This document shows, piece after piece, positions 44,877-56,893 of a stretch of 64,000 bases of DNA (within the stretch, counting starts at the first letter, position 1; each line of letters opens with the position of its first letter). Where the stretch lies: positions 1-64,000 of the forward strand of contig BDDD01000883.1 of NCBI GenBank assembly GCA_001972305.1, given 5' to 3'. Made by a program: the position numbers and the translations under genes. Below the pieces are notes generated by a model. That model had not been told where the DNA came from. It worked only from the letters and a program-made list of their open reading frames with translations, and searched no databases. This stretch comes from Cephalotus follicularis. Its lineage: Eukaryota > Streptophyta > Magnoliopsida > Oxalidales > Cephalotaceae.

Positions 44877-47605
44877 TGTCACACCCCGTATTTCCAATCA
44901 CGTTAGACAAGCATATGTGGTGATATCAGTAATTGAATATATTCCAGCATTCATTTAACAAATCGTAAAATAATATGCGAAAGCATTCAATAAGCCAGAA
45001 TATAACATAAGTCATCCGCACGCATCCCATACTACGTGCGGTTACAATTCAAATAAATTATCCTTACAAGCGGAAGTACAACATTAATGAGGTATGAACC
45101 GTTCAATACAAAATAGTACAACATCACAAAAATAACAACCTTAAAACGAAAGTAGAAGCTCTCCAAGCTCCAGCAGCAATCTTCAAATGTCTTCGCTTAA
45201 TCTGAAATTCTAGGGGTTAGCCGTTGTCCTCACTTGGCTAAGTAGGAAGATAATGCATGCTAAGAAATATATGAATGCAACATGTATGACAGTTTATATA
45301 AAACAACATTGAAGTATGAGCCAATATATAGGCAATCATGCCGAGTGGCCATAAATAGTACATATGCAAGAATACCGCACAAGGGTACAATCAATTCATA
45401 CAGTTTGGGTGTCACATGCCGCTATCTCCTAGCTCCGACTGTGCACTACCTAACTATCTCCTGCGCTCTGAGGATGATAGAACAGGTAACATTTACTACC
45501 GGCATTGACGGGTAGTTTAACAAATAAGATCTGTAATGCAGATAAGTTTGGGTGATACTCTGGCCAACTCCTGGCACACAGGATCCCTACCGTAGTCGGT
45601 GACCATCGGCCATCACTCGACTACCGGCAATAAGCATAGACAAACAATTCAAGCATTTCAATAATATTATTACATGTATCAGCAATATGCAATATAAAAG
45701 TGGTTTTCTTTAGAAACATATAACAAGTCATTTATCGTACATCTCTTCGGAGGAAAACGATATCAATATAATAATGGTCCTCACTTTGGAGAACAAAACA
45801 GATGGTACCTCTCATAGGAGGAAAATCAATAATTTCTTTTAACTATAGGTTTTCATTTGAAAATGATAGTTGATATCATAATTTGGGTACATAGCCCCTA
45901 GTTGGTTTCAATTATCGAAATACAAGTGGTAGTGGTGTTAAATGACACCAAAACAGTATATACTAATATGACAGTGGCATATTCAGTAGCAATAACACAA
46001 ATCAGTAGCAATGCAAGGATTCACAATAATAGCATTTCAAAGCCATTCATATGCAACTCACACAAGGAGTGCGTACGTTGTTTAGTTTTGGAATGTAATT
46101 TTATATGAGGCCAGGATTAACTGTTCTAGTCATCCAAATGGAGGCCAGGTTCATTACATTCAAAATTGAGGCCTTAACAGACCTATATTAGCAAATTTTA
46201 TTCAGGACAGTCGGCTGCCTTCAAGAGTAGCCGGCTGCTTTGGTTGAGTAGTCGACTGCTTTGCCTTGGTAGTCGACTGGATAGGGTTGAGTAGTCGACT
46301 GCCATGAAGAACAGTCGACTGCTTCTGCCCAGAAAATGCAGGCAGTAGTAGTTTGTATATTTCTCAATCCAAATTCAATACAATCAAAGCATGTAACAAT
46401 GCAGAAAAATAACATACATGATATGCATGATCATATCTTCCAAAACATATCGTTACCCCTACCTTAAATCGCTATCCCAAGATCAATTGGAATGATCTTT
46501 CTATTTGAGTTTCCAAAGTCTTTTCCACAACAATCTTTCAATTCTAGCAGGTTCAATCTATGTATGCATGTTTATGGACACATGCATTAGTACCAGTAGG
46601 TTTCAGTAAATACTTATAACAACTACAATTCCAACAGTAGCTTAATCATCAAGTTCCCTAAGTCTTAACTTCCATTTAACAACTTCCTTTGAACTCTATG
46701 TCAATTATTATTCAATCTCGGATTCGTTGATCTTAATGTGTTGACAGAATGTATACATGTGCTTAGGGAAGTCAGTAAGTTTATATCATTCTAACTAACA
46801 ACAACAATAATCCAATTAGAGGTATAATCTCCATTTATACTTGAACCATTATTACTTTCAATCTCTATTCTAGAAGCTGTTGATTCCTAACCAAGTTAAC
46901 AGAAGACATAAACATTCTCCTAGTTATACTATCATCATTTAACAATGAGTTCGAATTAAGGACTTACCAAGAACTTCAAAGCTTCAATTCTCTTCCTTGA
47001 GCTCTAATATTCCCCAATGCAAGCTTTCAATAATCCCAGCAACTCTCCTCAATTTTTCAGTGTTTCTAACACTCACTCTCAGCTCATGCACAGCTGATAT
47101 AAGCCTTGAATTCGCCAGATTCCTTACTCTGCTTTCCTCTCATTCTTCTTTCTCTCACATGCACTCCTCTTTCTCACCTTTCTCTCTTTTGATTCTTGCA
47201 GGTTGCTGGTGTGCAATTGCAGATGGAATAAAGGGCATGCGAGCACTCTAATTTGCATGTTCAGACAGGTGGTGACATGCATTTCGTATGCATGCCACAT
47301 TTAGAACACTTGGCATCCCTGTCACTGCGCCTGCCAGGCGCCTGTGCAGAACCATTCCAGTCGACTGGATGCATGGAGCAGTCGACTGCCCACTCACGCC
47401 TCAGACAGTCGACTGGTCCCCTATGACAGTCGGCTGTCAAGTTGTTTTAGGGTTTCATAAGTTGGATACTTCACCAATTGTACATCCCTCCGTTCCAAGC
47501 ATTTATCAATCATAAAAATTATTATAACTGGACATTAATTCAAATGAGTGCACATTTTATTAATCATTATTACAATGTACACGAATTGAATTTGCGGTTA
47601 TTACA
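44877..47605 (-). repeat. gypsy-3 5' LTR (full length)
   Basis: 2,729 bp from TGTAATAACCGC (47605) to ...CGGGGTGTGACA (44877). A TATA-like TTATATCA lies on the element strand near 47095-47105. Palindromes at 47360-47436 lie about 260-330 bp upstream of it, others at 46209-46321 downstream. The last 632 bp (44877-45508) have no partner in the truncated 3' LTR. A hairpin lies at 45590-45627. Confidence 0.92.
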
Positions 47606-47740
47606 AATACAGCAATACAATATGTCTCACAATAAACTAAAATACAAACCACCATTTTAAAAGCTACTAAAACATCACTTGATGAACTAAATTTTTCAAC
47701 AAACATAACGATGGAAGAAAAATGCATGCAGATGACTCGT
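47606..47740. other. Harbinger sequence right of gypsy-3
   Basis: A short noncoding piece between the gypsy-3 LTR and the Myb-like gene. It should correspond to the Harbinger intergenic region. The missing transposase N-terminus is not found here. Confidence 0.6.
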
Positions 47741-48775
47741 CTAAATCCCCCTACTAGCGAACTCACTATGAATCCATATTGCCCTCAAATCTTCACCTAA
47801 CGCAACAAACATTTCTCTATTCTCTTTAACACAAAAGATCTTAGTTGCAAACATATAAAGTTCACTGCCATGAACAATGTCTTGAAGATTATCTAAAATG
47901 TTTATGACCACCGATATACTACAATTAGAGTTGTCAACAATTGAATCTGACCCTACTTGACTCTCAGCTACCATAATAAGACAATCAATTTGTGCTGCCA
48001 TTTTTGCAGCCCCACCAACTTTCTCACGTGCTTTCTTTTTCCCTTTCTTTGACCTTGAATGTGAAGCACCAATACCAGCCTTCCTACTTCGACCTTTGGT
48101 ATCAACAGCTTGATAAGAGGCCTGTGTCATATCAATATCTTCACCACTAACGTTTAAATCACAGTCTTCAGAATCACCGCTATCTTCCAGTGTAATTTGT
48201 ATAAGATGAAGGTGCATATGCAAATGCACCAGAAGCTACAACACTTGAAAACATGGTTCTCAGCTTATCCTCTAGCTCTGGATGGATACCACGAGTGCGA
48301 AATTTTTTTACCTTCTCATTCTCCTACACAAATATAATACATAAATTAGTGAAATAAGAACAGACATGTTATTGAAACAAATTTACATATCAAAATCTAT
48401 AAATAATGAGTGCAAATAAAGTATACATACAACAATCCTTCTCTTCCACCAATCATCGCTTGCATCAACAGTCCTCTTCTCTGCATCCCAACCAAGTCCT
48501 GTATCTGTTCCTAACAATGCTATCCATAGCAGATAATCTTTTTTCAGTTGATCCCACTTATTCTTTAATTTATTATACTCATAAGCCCTCCTGGTCTCTC
48601 TACCAAATGTTTCAACAAGACTTTTCCACGCTTCTTTTGTAAAGTGAGATTTTGGGTTACCTCCATTGTCAATTTCTTTAATACATATATCATAAAATAT
48701 GTTAACAATGTGGGGTTCCCACATCGCTTTCTCAATAAGCTCATTTGCCGCTGCCATTGTTTTGTTTTTTACCAT
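47741..48775 (-). pseudogene. Harbinger Myb/SANT-like protein gene
   Basis: Exon 1 from ATG 48775 to about 48430: a Myb_DNA-bind_3-like domain with W.PHIVNIFYDIC, KEAWKSLVETF, YEYNKLKNKWDQLKKDYLLW, GLGWD..KRTVDASDDWW. After an intron, exon 2 (about 48325-47741) has KFRTRGIHPELEDKLRTMF, a single-base frame change near 48190, a basic nuclear-type stretch (RSKKGKKKAREK), AAKMAAQIDCLIMVAES and a C-terminal FATKIFCVKENREMFVAL...SEFASRGI. In PIF/Harbinger elements this second protein binds DNA and helps bring the transposase into the nucleus. The frame change probably inactivates it. Confidence 0.88.
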
Positions 48776-48996
48776 ATTCTTAGGACTCCTATATCATGTT
48801 CATAAATAATAGCAATCAAGAGGCAATAAAAATATGCACAAAAGAAACTTGAAACTTGAACATACAAAATCTTTATCTAATAGATCTAAATGGAGATATG
48901 AAAGGTCTATATATTTGTAATGCCACAAAGAGAAGGAATTATAACAATATCAAGATTGGACTGGAGAGAATAAGAATAATATTGCACTTAATTACC

Positions 48997-49309
48997 AACT
49001 CAAAGTTCATTCTCTCAGTTGTATCAATGCACCAATCAGTAAACATAATCACATATAATTATTTGCAACAATAACAACGGATATTTACCTCAGGAATAGT
49101 TATTTGCAGCAATAACAACGGATAATTATTTGCAGCACCAACTCAAAGTTCATTCTCTCAGTTGTATCAATGCACTAATCAGTAAATATAATCACATAAA
49201 ATTATTTGCAGCAATAACAACGGATATTTACCTCAGTCATAGTTATTTCCAACAATAACACCGGATAATTATTTGCAGCACTAACTCAAAGTTTATTCTC
49301 TCAGTTGAA
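48997..49309. repeat. 143-bp tandem repeat, 2.2 copies
   Basis: Units start AACTCAAAGTT at 48997, 49140 and 49283. Two full copies and a partial third differ at few sites. Each unit contains an internal near-repeat TTATTTGCA(G/A)CAATAACAACGGATA. It lies upstream of the Myb-like gene within Harbinger. Confidence 0.88.
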
Positions 49310-50908
49310 TCAAAAGCAGATGTTGTTATATATTTATGCATATCTATTAGATTTTATTATGTAGTGATTCATACTTCACAGTAAGTTTCTTTTTATATTT
49401 GACTCATATTTCATTGTAAGGTGACTGAATAACTCAAGAACATACCTTCTATAATTCTAGACTCTAACATTCACCATGACGTAGGAATCTAAAACATTCA
49501 TGCATGGAGGGTCCAAATGTAGAAATATGCCACCACTCTAGATCTCATAAAATGAAAAAAATTCAAGATTCCTACATACAACAAACACAAACGTCTACAA
49601 ATCTACAAGTCCACAAGATATGCTCCTGGCCTCCAACATAACTCACGAACCAGTTATCTAACACTCACAACACTAACACTTTCAATTGATGCTTTAGGCA
49701 CCAAAGCTCTAACAATTTGTTGACGTAGTAAGTTCACAATCCCAACAAAAAATGAGAAGACCCATTTCCAATTTTGGCAACCCAATTCAAATTTAGATAA
49801 AGTTTTGATAAAAACACATTAATAAATATATTTTTCTAAAAAAAAAAAAGAGAACCCATATATATGATCTAAAAAAAGGAAAAAAAAAGAAAGGAGCTAC
49901 ATTCCAAAGCTAACAAGTAGCAGAGTACAAATCACATAACTCATTAATTAGATCCACAACACAAATAGAAATATAGTTTTCACATTTGTAATTTCATAAA
50001 ATATAAATGCAATAACAAAAATAGTATGTATTGAAAGTGAGAGAAGTTCAAAAGAGAGAGCTACTTGAAATCAAACAGTAGAGAGAAGCTTAAAACGTTT
50101 TGGGATCCAAATCTATTTTATTTTTTTACATCTTTTTACACTAATATATATTTATGCTATTTAGTTGGTGTGAAATGTGTAGGAGCTTGCATGTGTATTG
50201 ATTGGAGGATGGAAAGGAATATGAAGTGGAGAAAGAGTTTTTGTTCAAAAGGGATGGTTCCTATGTGGAAATGGTGGCAACCCCTCTTCTTAGATTGCAA
50301 ACATGTCAGGTTTTGGAGCTGTTTCAAGGACAAGTTTTTGGTTTGTGGGTTTGTATTCTAGTGTTTCATCTTGGTCATTTGGTCCACATTCCTCCTATTC
50401 TCTCAATTTCAAGGTACGCTTTCTTTAATCAACATCGATTCCTTTTGAACCCATCCATGATTTAACTACCCAAACCCAAAACACAGCAGATTGTAGGGAT
50501 AGAGAGTAAAGCAAATGAAATAACTGTTGTAGCCATTGTTGACTGAAATATCAGAATTCAAATCCTCTGTGAAGAACATGTACAGTGCTTGTATATAATA
50601 AAAGCATATATAAATATAAGGTATATATGAACATTTACCTTGATCTTGTGGATGATTTCTTTGTCGGTCAAGTTTGGTAGAAGAATAGAGAGAGAAATAG
50701 ATGAGGAGGAGATTTGTTTGAGCTCCTGTTACGTAGAGAGAAGTCAATTTGGAAGATGAGAAGTAATGAGAAGTAAAGTGTTGGAGTTAATGAACGCACT
50801 TTTCCAACCAGTATAGAAGAGGGCGGCACCGAATTGCGGCTTCATTTAATAAAGTTAAAAGTGCTTTCTTTCCGCCATAATTTTGATTATATTCACCAAA
50901 CGTTATGC
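49310..50908. other. Harbinger 5' flank, no recognised gene
   Basis: AT-rich noncoding sequence with poly-A runs near 49840-49890. The small frames at 50065-50465 have no domain and no codon pattern I trust. By position this is the promoter side of the Myb-like gene. Confidence 0.6.
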
Positions 50909-50959
50909 GGTAATGTGGTTGGGTCCCAAAGCGCTTTTGGGCAACCCAACCACGTTACC
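50909..50959. repeat. 51-bp foldback at Harbinger right end
   Basis: GGTAATGTGGTTGGGT (50909-50924) pairs with ACCCAACCACGTTACC (50944-50959) with one mismatch. The centre CCCAAAGCGCTTTTGGG is itself a near-palindrome. Both arms resemble the left end of the element. Confidence 0.85.
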
Positions 50960-51856
50960 AACTGCCACTTAGTCGGCGACATATATATATATATATATAT
51001 AAGAGAAGACATAGAAGGTGATGCACGGAAGCAGGACGCGAGGACGCAAAAACACAGTAACCGTCTCCCTTTTTCTCTTCTTTGTCTAGTTTTCAGTTTT
51101 GTTTTTTTAATGTTTTATAACTAAATTTTTTAAGGTTTTTAAGGTTAGAAGAAAACCTAGATTGTATTGTTTCAACTCCATAAATAAAATTCTTGAAATT
51201 TTGATTTGTTCTTCAATTCTCTGTCTACACACACTTTGCCTATCTGATTAAAATACACAAACACTTTATCTGTGAATAAGAAAGTTGCCAATTGAATGGT
51301 TTTCAATGCGATCAATGGAGTCTACTCATACGGTTTGTTACGCCGAACACACTTTGTATAGACCTAACATGACTACTCATACGATTTGTCTGATTAAAAT
51401 CTACACTCCGTATAGACCTAGCATGACTACTCATATGATTTGTCATCACAGTCGCACTCCGTATCGACCTAGCTGCTATTCGTTATCAAGGTTTGATCAA
51501 TCAAGTGAGTGAGTTATTCAATATAATATATGGTGAGTTTCTATACCCTAAAACCAACTTTAATTTGCACATTTTATTCCGTTTTATTTATTGCTTTTAT
51601 ATTTAATTGTTTGCCTGCTTTAATTTTATTCACGTCGACGTCTTGACAACGCGTTGATGCCTTTCTTCTTTGTTTTAATAATTAATTTATTTCTTGCATA
51701 CTTAGGAGTAAAAATTAATAATTCATCTCTATTTTGTATATTTTGCCTACGTTAAATAGATTAAAATTAATTTAACTTGATTTCCTAGTGTACGACCCGT
51801 TACTGCACAACCGTGCACTTACGGTATAAATTTAAAACATTCTTTTTACGTGAACA
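50960..51856 (+). repeat. Athila-type 3' LTR, second piece
   Basis: It resumes after Harbinger, holds (TA)n at about 50980-51001, the transcript-like part ending near 51220, a 53-bp tandem array (51323-51480), GTGAGTTTCTATACCCTAAA at 51531, and the end ...ACATTCTTTTTACGTGAACA at 51856. The terminal 400 bp match 1-407. The copia-2 LTR follows at once. Confidence 0.8.
51323..51480. repeat. 53-bp tandem repeat, three copies
   Basis: Units start ACTCATACG/ACTCATATG at 51323, 51375 and 51429 and contain CACT(CCG/TTG)TAT(A/C)GACCTA(A/G)C. The start of the window (positions 1-35) is the last unit of the same array in the other LTR copy. Confidence 0.8.
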
Positions 51857-52847
51857 TCAGTGTATTACCACGTCTATCAATCATGGTCCGAATAGCCAAT
51901 CGCTTTATCCAGTCATCGGCATATGTGTCATGTTTCCCTCGTCATACATGGCTCCGATCACAGCCTAGGGTTTGGATGAATATCACCCCTAATATTGCTG
52001 TGATAACTACGAATATATGATCCCACTGAGACTATCGGTAAACCTCCCATGGGAACCTCTCATTCCCAGTCCACCGATGTATGATTAGGACTTTTAAGTC
52101 TGCAACGTACATAGATAAATAGAGCCGGTCACCCTCAGCACGGGTGTGACGATCCCCTATTGCGCACTCGCCCATATATCTCAAATTTAGCTCCCATAAG
52201 ACCCAAAGACAACCATTTTTCCAGCACCTGGTTAGTGCTGGGGAAGGCAAAAATCAAAGTCAAGCAGTCACCACACGATGCATGCCAGTCGCTCAGGTCA
52301 AAGGAGACAATGCAGGCTATAGACCTACTAGTCACCATAGACTATACACTACCGAGACCATATGAATCCTATTGACATTGGGTATTGACTATCCAAATAG
52401 GTTTCCTATTGGTGGGTCAGTTCAGTGTCACGCTCTCTAGCTTACACCTCACATTTAGCTTTAGGGATAAACCCAATCGGCTACGAGATAACCAACCTCC
52501 ACTGCTAACCCGTAAGCAAGTTTAACGTAACAAGTCTTCGCGGTTCATCAATGGCCCAAAGAAAGTGAACCTATGACTTGGAACATTTGTCACAGGGAGT
52601 AAGGATCTCATTCTCATAACCCTCTCGGCACGAGATCCAACCCTTTGGATGTGACAGGGTGCTAAATGGCATGCAGTTAATTACGTATAATTATTCCGTT
52701 CCATTTTGTTGGTTGGGATGACCACATAACCTTGCCATTAAATAATATGCACATGAAATATAAAAGGAATTCAGAATTGCATAAATCAAGAGTGTTTATA
52801 TACAAACGAGTCATATCGTGGCATACAGGGACACCCCTAACCTAACA
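51857..52847 (-). repeat. copia-2 left (3') LTR, second piece
   Basis: 991 bp, equal in length to 62166-63156 and aligned throughout, with many substitutions (roughly eight percent or more by eye). It ends with element-strand TGTTAGGTTAGGGGTG at 52847. The middle of this LTR, equal to 60702-62165 of the partner, is missing. Confidence 0.88.
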
Positions 52848-55490
52848 GTAATGAGATCGCGGTTCCTTGGTTAGTGCAAAGCCCTCCATCGTCATCACAG
52901 TCACCGCAACTGGATTAATAATGGATTGGAACCACTAGAAGTTCACCACAGAACTTCTGCTACCAAAACAGCTACTTTAATACGGTATACTAGGTCATGA
53001 CATACTCAAATTACATCGTGAAGTTTTTCAGGATCCTTTGCTTTAAACTCCTGCGTCTCTTACAACACCTCTGTTCAGGATATTAAAAATATCCTTAAAT
53101 GATTTCATGATCATCCAAATCACTTTTAAACTGTAGAGTTCCTATAACTCTTAAGTTTTAAATTTTCACTATATTCTCTATATGTTAAGTAGGGATACTA
53201 ATCTCTTGTTAGTTTTACCATTATCCTTATTGATAATTTCCAGTGCCAATCACTGGAATTAGGACTGATAATTGACTAGCCAGTCCCTCGGGCATGTCTG
53301 ACATTAGGCTTAGTACAAGGTATGACATGACGGAGTCCACAGCCCACGCTTATGGTTTCCTGTTCATGCGTGTCCACTCCTCAATGTCCGCAAAGACATC
53401 CTCTCGGAAATGAGAATTCCATGGCCAATTGGCAATAGGCCATATGAATGGAATCCTTGTCACCATACCATATCAGCTCCTTGTTGATGTACTGACTTTG
53501 GAAAAGCTCATGCAATCTACTTGATCTACTCTTTAGATCTTCATTATCTAAAACATAGAAAGCCTCTCCCAAATCCTTGATAGAGAAATTCTTGGTTTAT
53601 TGTACTTACATGAACTGTACCATTTTTATGTACTTTAACCAAGACAGTAATATCTGGGTTATCCTACATCCGGTAGACATAAGGCATATCTATACCAAAA
53701 GATGTCTCAGTTGTAGGATGCTAGCTTAAAGTCAACCATAGTCCTTTATAGCTTGCATTATCCGAATGGTCTTAAGCAGATGCGATTTGCTAGAAAATAT
53801 AGTCAACCTCTCATTTCATTCCATATCCTTTTAGTGTTAATCGTGCTTTAAATGTTTGAACCTTTTCCATTTACGCCTATCTTCTCATTGAGGATGTTAA
53901 TGCAACCAATGGGCACGCCGCCCTTGGGAGTATTTAACAAGTACCACACCTGGTAGGCGTATATGCTATCCATTTCGGGTATCATGGCTCCATGCCATGC
54001 CCAAGAATCAGTGTCCTTCACTGGTCCTTGTAGTTGATAGGCTTGTCATCCCTTGATGAAATAAGTTTTGTCAATGCCATCGTTGAGAAACCCTATCTCT
54101 CAAGCGTTATCAAAAACTTTGCCTATTATCCTCCCTAGAGGATTGCCTTATTGAGATTTCATCTCAGATTTTGGATCCCTTCCCAAATTATGTCTTAAGA
54201 GGATTCAACCTCCAATTCCTTATCGTCCTATTGTTTTTCACCAGGTGGTAACTTCCTTAGTTATACCTTATTCCCATTGTTTCCTGTAATCATGTATTCC
54301 CTCCTTGGGAATATGCAGTATGTGACACAAAACTTTTGTTAGCTGGGATACGCCTAACAAAAACTTTTGTTCGCTAGGATGGTGAAATGATATCCTAAGC
54401 TCTTCTTAAGATATCCCATAAACCAACAATGATCCATTCATGCCTCCAGCTTAGAAGGTTTCCACCTTTTAAAACAAGCAGGACAACCTTTAACCAACTG
54501 ATGGTTTAGGCTGGGTTTCCTCCATGTATGATCTCCTTGATCATATGATATGCTCATGATATCGGAGGGGACGAATTTTAAGGAATCCGGATTTGGATAT
54601 GTATTTCCCTGTGCAATGCATAACCCAGAAGGAGATAGGAATATGTATAAAAGATGTCATGGATTGGACCTTTTCCACAAAGTCCATATGCTCCGTACGG
54701 ATATACCATTCCCATATGGTTTTTCCAAGAGATGTCCATATAGAGAGGAAGTCATATTATCTCTCTTAATCTTTTATCATTTGTTGCTTATTGAATTGTT
54801 AATGCAATGGTTAAAACTTATATCCTTTTAAAGTTTATATCCATTTTCAAAATACCACAATTCATTACGCCTATCCAAACGGTGTGAATCTCCTTATTCA
54901 TCACCTTGGCGTATATCCACAGCACAACGGCTCCTTGCTGCCTAGCTTCTCTTAGCTCCTTGCATATAGATGACAATGTTAGTGTCATAACACGAGTTCC
55001 TTACTCAAGTTCAACTTATATTGTAAGCTAGAAAGTAAAAATAGAAGTATCTTACATCGAGGTACCTCTACCTGTGGATTTAAGGAACTTTTACAATTTT
55101 CCTTTTTAATGCCTTGCTTCCCACAACAAGCATTCTCCTTATGTTCCTTTTATTAATGGCATCCCTAAGAACTCCTTGTGCGTTACCCTTTTACCTTGTA
55201 AGGCTCATTGCCTTTGGAACATGATCCTATGATCTATCCCTCTCGGATGTTGTCCCACAAGAAGATAAAAGTACGACCATGGCTGACTTAGTCCTACCAC
55301 AGACCAAATGTGCCTCTTAAGAGACAAACAACTCTCTCAGTTGTGTAAGGATGACCCTTAAGGTTTCCACGTGTGCTCATAATTCATGAAACTATTCGAC
55401 CTCCTTGGTCTTGTCACTATTTGACAGGTTTGCATGAAGGGTTGGGAATATCCATTCATCACATGAGCCTCTCTCATGCTCGTGAGTATC
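52848..55490 (-). pseudogene. copia-2 downstream internal region: decayed gag-pol
   Basis: A second, heavily decayed copia internal region. From the right: gag start (LDTHEHERG for LALTSMKLAHV, 55490-55400), noncoding-looking remnants, integrase traces at 54820-54280 (FKESGFGYVFPCAMHNPEGD region opposite strand, KGYHF), RT traces at 53900-53380 (LGEAFYVLDNEDLKSRSSRL.ELFQSQYI), RNase H end at 52990-52848 (LTKEPRSHY). It stops directly at the LTR with no polypurine tract. It is more like copia-B than the neighbouring region 55500-59330. Confidence 0.7.
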
Positions 55491-55494
55491 AAGC

Positions 55495-56008
55495 GTAGCT
55501 TTGGCTTGTGCAACAGCCCCATTGTTGTCACAGTATACCAAAACTAGACTTGCAATGGTTGGAACCGCATCAAGTTCAGCAATGAACTTTCGCATCCAAA
55601 TAGCTTCCTTGGCATCTGAGGCTGCAACATATTCCGCTTCTGTGGTGGAGTCAGTAGTAGTCTCCTGCTTGGAACTCCTCCAGCTCACAACAGCTCCATT
55701 CAGGATGAAAACATATCCTGACACAGATTTGTGATCATCTGGATCACTATTGAAACTAGAGTCTGTAAAGACCTCTAATTTCAACTCACTATCTCCTACG
55801 TAGACTAAGAAGATATCCTGAGTCCTTCTTAGATATTTGAGAATCCCCTTGACTGCTTACCAATGTTTCTCACCGGCATCAGACTGAAATCGACTAGGCA
55901 TACCCAAGGCATAGGCGACGTTAGGTCTAATGCACAACATGGCATACATGATGGAGCCAACAGTCGAAGCATATGGATACCTACTCATGCGAATCCTCTC
56001 CTCATTCG
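55495..56008 (-). pseudogene. copia-2 RNase H
   Basis: MSR.PYASTVGSIMYAMLC.RP.VAYALGMPSRF, then LKYLRRTQDIF, LEVFTDSSFNSDPDDHKSVSGYVFILN, VVSWRSSKQETTTDSTTEAEYVAASDA KEAIWMRKF, CDNNGAVAQAKA. The catalytic Asp (FTDSSF) and Glu (EAEY) are kept. After QAKA the frame runs straight into the gag start of the next region, so the end of pol is missing. One stop lies near 55857. Confidence 0.88.
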
Positions 56009-56893
56009 TCTATCGAGACATCCTCTTGGAGAGGTGAATTCCATGGCCAATTGAAAGAAGGCAAAACTTGGAATTCTCAAGGCCATACCGTTTCAGCACC
56101 TTGCTAATGTACTGGCTTTGGGATTGTCCCAGCAACCTATTAGATATATCTCTATAGATCTTTATACCCAATATATAGGATGCCTCTCCCAAGTCCTTCA
56201 TGGAAAAGTTCTTGGATAACCATACTTTAACGGACTGTAACATACCCACATCATTCCCTATGATTAGTATGTCATCCACGTATAGTACCAAGAACGTGAT
56301 GTTCGCGCCATCCTGTTTCCGCTAGACACAAGGCTCATCCACGTTTTTGATGAAACCGAAAGCCTTAAAGGTCTCGTCAAAATGGGTGTTCTTGCTACGG
56401 GACTCTTGCTTAAGGCCGTAGATCGACCTTTGGAGCTTACACACTCTCTGTGGATGCTCCATGGATACAAACCCCTCGGTTGGGACATATAAATGTCCTC
56501 TTCAAGAAAGTCATTCAGGAAGGCATTCTTGACATCCATTTGTCATATCTCATAATCGTAATGAGCGGAAATAGCAAGCAATATCCGGATGGACTTAAGC
56601 ATACCGACTAGTGAGAAAGTTTCAGTATAGTCGACTCCGTGTCTTTGCCTATACCCTTTCGCGACCAATCGCGCTTTGTAAGTCTCTATCTTACCATCAG
56701 CGCCAATCTTCCTCTTGAAGATCCATTTGCAACCAATAGGGTTAATACCCTCAGGTGCATCGACCAAGTTCCATACATGGTTGACATCCATGGAGTCCAT
56801 CTAGGATTTCATGGCCTCTAGCCATGCCCCGGATTCAGTGCTCTTCACTGCCTCCTCGTAGCTGAAAAGCTCAACATCATCGATGTCATTGAG
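56009..56893 (-). pseudogene. copia-2 reverse transcriptase
   Basis: 56800-56543: NHVWNLVDAPEGINPIGCKWIF, YKARLVAKGYRQ, DYTETFS, then a stop. 56539-56264: MDVKNAFLNDFLEEDIYMSQPRG, then a frame change. 56291-56010: VLYVDDILIIGND with the catalytic YVDD, MKDLGEASYILGIKIYRD, GQSQSQYI, then a stop after LSKRMSR. The domain is complete in outline and broken by two stops and at least one frameshift. Confidence 0.9.

Larger units (their letters stand above)
39148..47605 (-). mobile_element. gypsy-3: Ty3/gypsy (Tekay/Del-type) retrotransposon, 3' LTR truncated
   Basis: A minus-strand element of 8.5 kb with a full 5' LTR (44877-47605), PBS, gag-PR-RT-RNase H, an internal deletion, integrase end with chromodomain, polypurine tract and a 3' LTR (39148-41244) lacking its last 632 bp. 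It is the youngest-looking insertion here: the shared 2,097 bp of LTR differ by roughly 50-60 substitutions with no length change. The left TSD is lost with the LTR end; the right flank is AATAC. Confidence 0.9.
37661..50958 (-). mobile_element. PIF/Harbinger transposon, carrying gypsy-3
   Basis: Ends are GTAATGTTGTGTG...AAAGTGCTTTT on the left and, inverted from the right, GTAACGTGGTTGGG...AAAGCGCTTT. A TTA trinucleotide stands at 37658 and another at 50955, but an exact TSD is uncertain to about 5 bp. It contains both typical genes on the minus strand: a Myb/SANT-like protein (47741-48775) and the DDE transposase (38283-39147, N-terminal part lost). Length without gypsy-3 is about 4.8 kb. 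Confidence 0.8.
32517..51856 (+). mobile_element. Athila/Tat-type element, gag-protease only, missing its 5' LTR
   Basis: A plus-strand element: leader 32517-32900, gag 32908-34120, protease frame 34663-35733, short pol remnant, long 3' UTR, and a 3' LTR from 36940 interrupted by Harbinger and ending at 51856. The 3' UTR shows the family hallmark GAGGACAAGCAAA followed by the purine tract. No RT, RNase H or integrase is present. The 5' LTR and primer site are missing, and the sequence starts directly at the CACTA end. The right flank (51857 on) is copia-2 LTR, proving the insertion site. Confidence 0.85.

Noticed and set aside
50065-50465. Overlapping frames in the Harbinger 5' flank
   Set aside because: No recognised domain, unusual composition rich in aromatic residues, and no splice pattern or homology that I can support.
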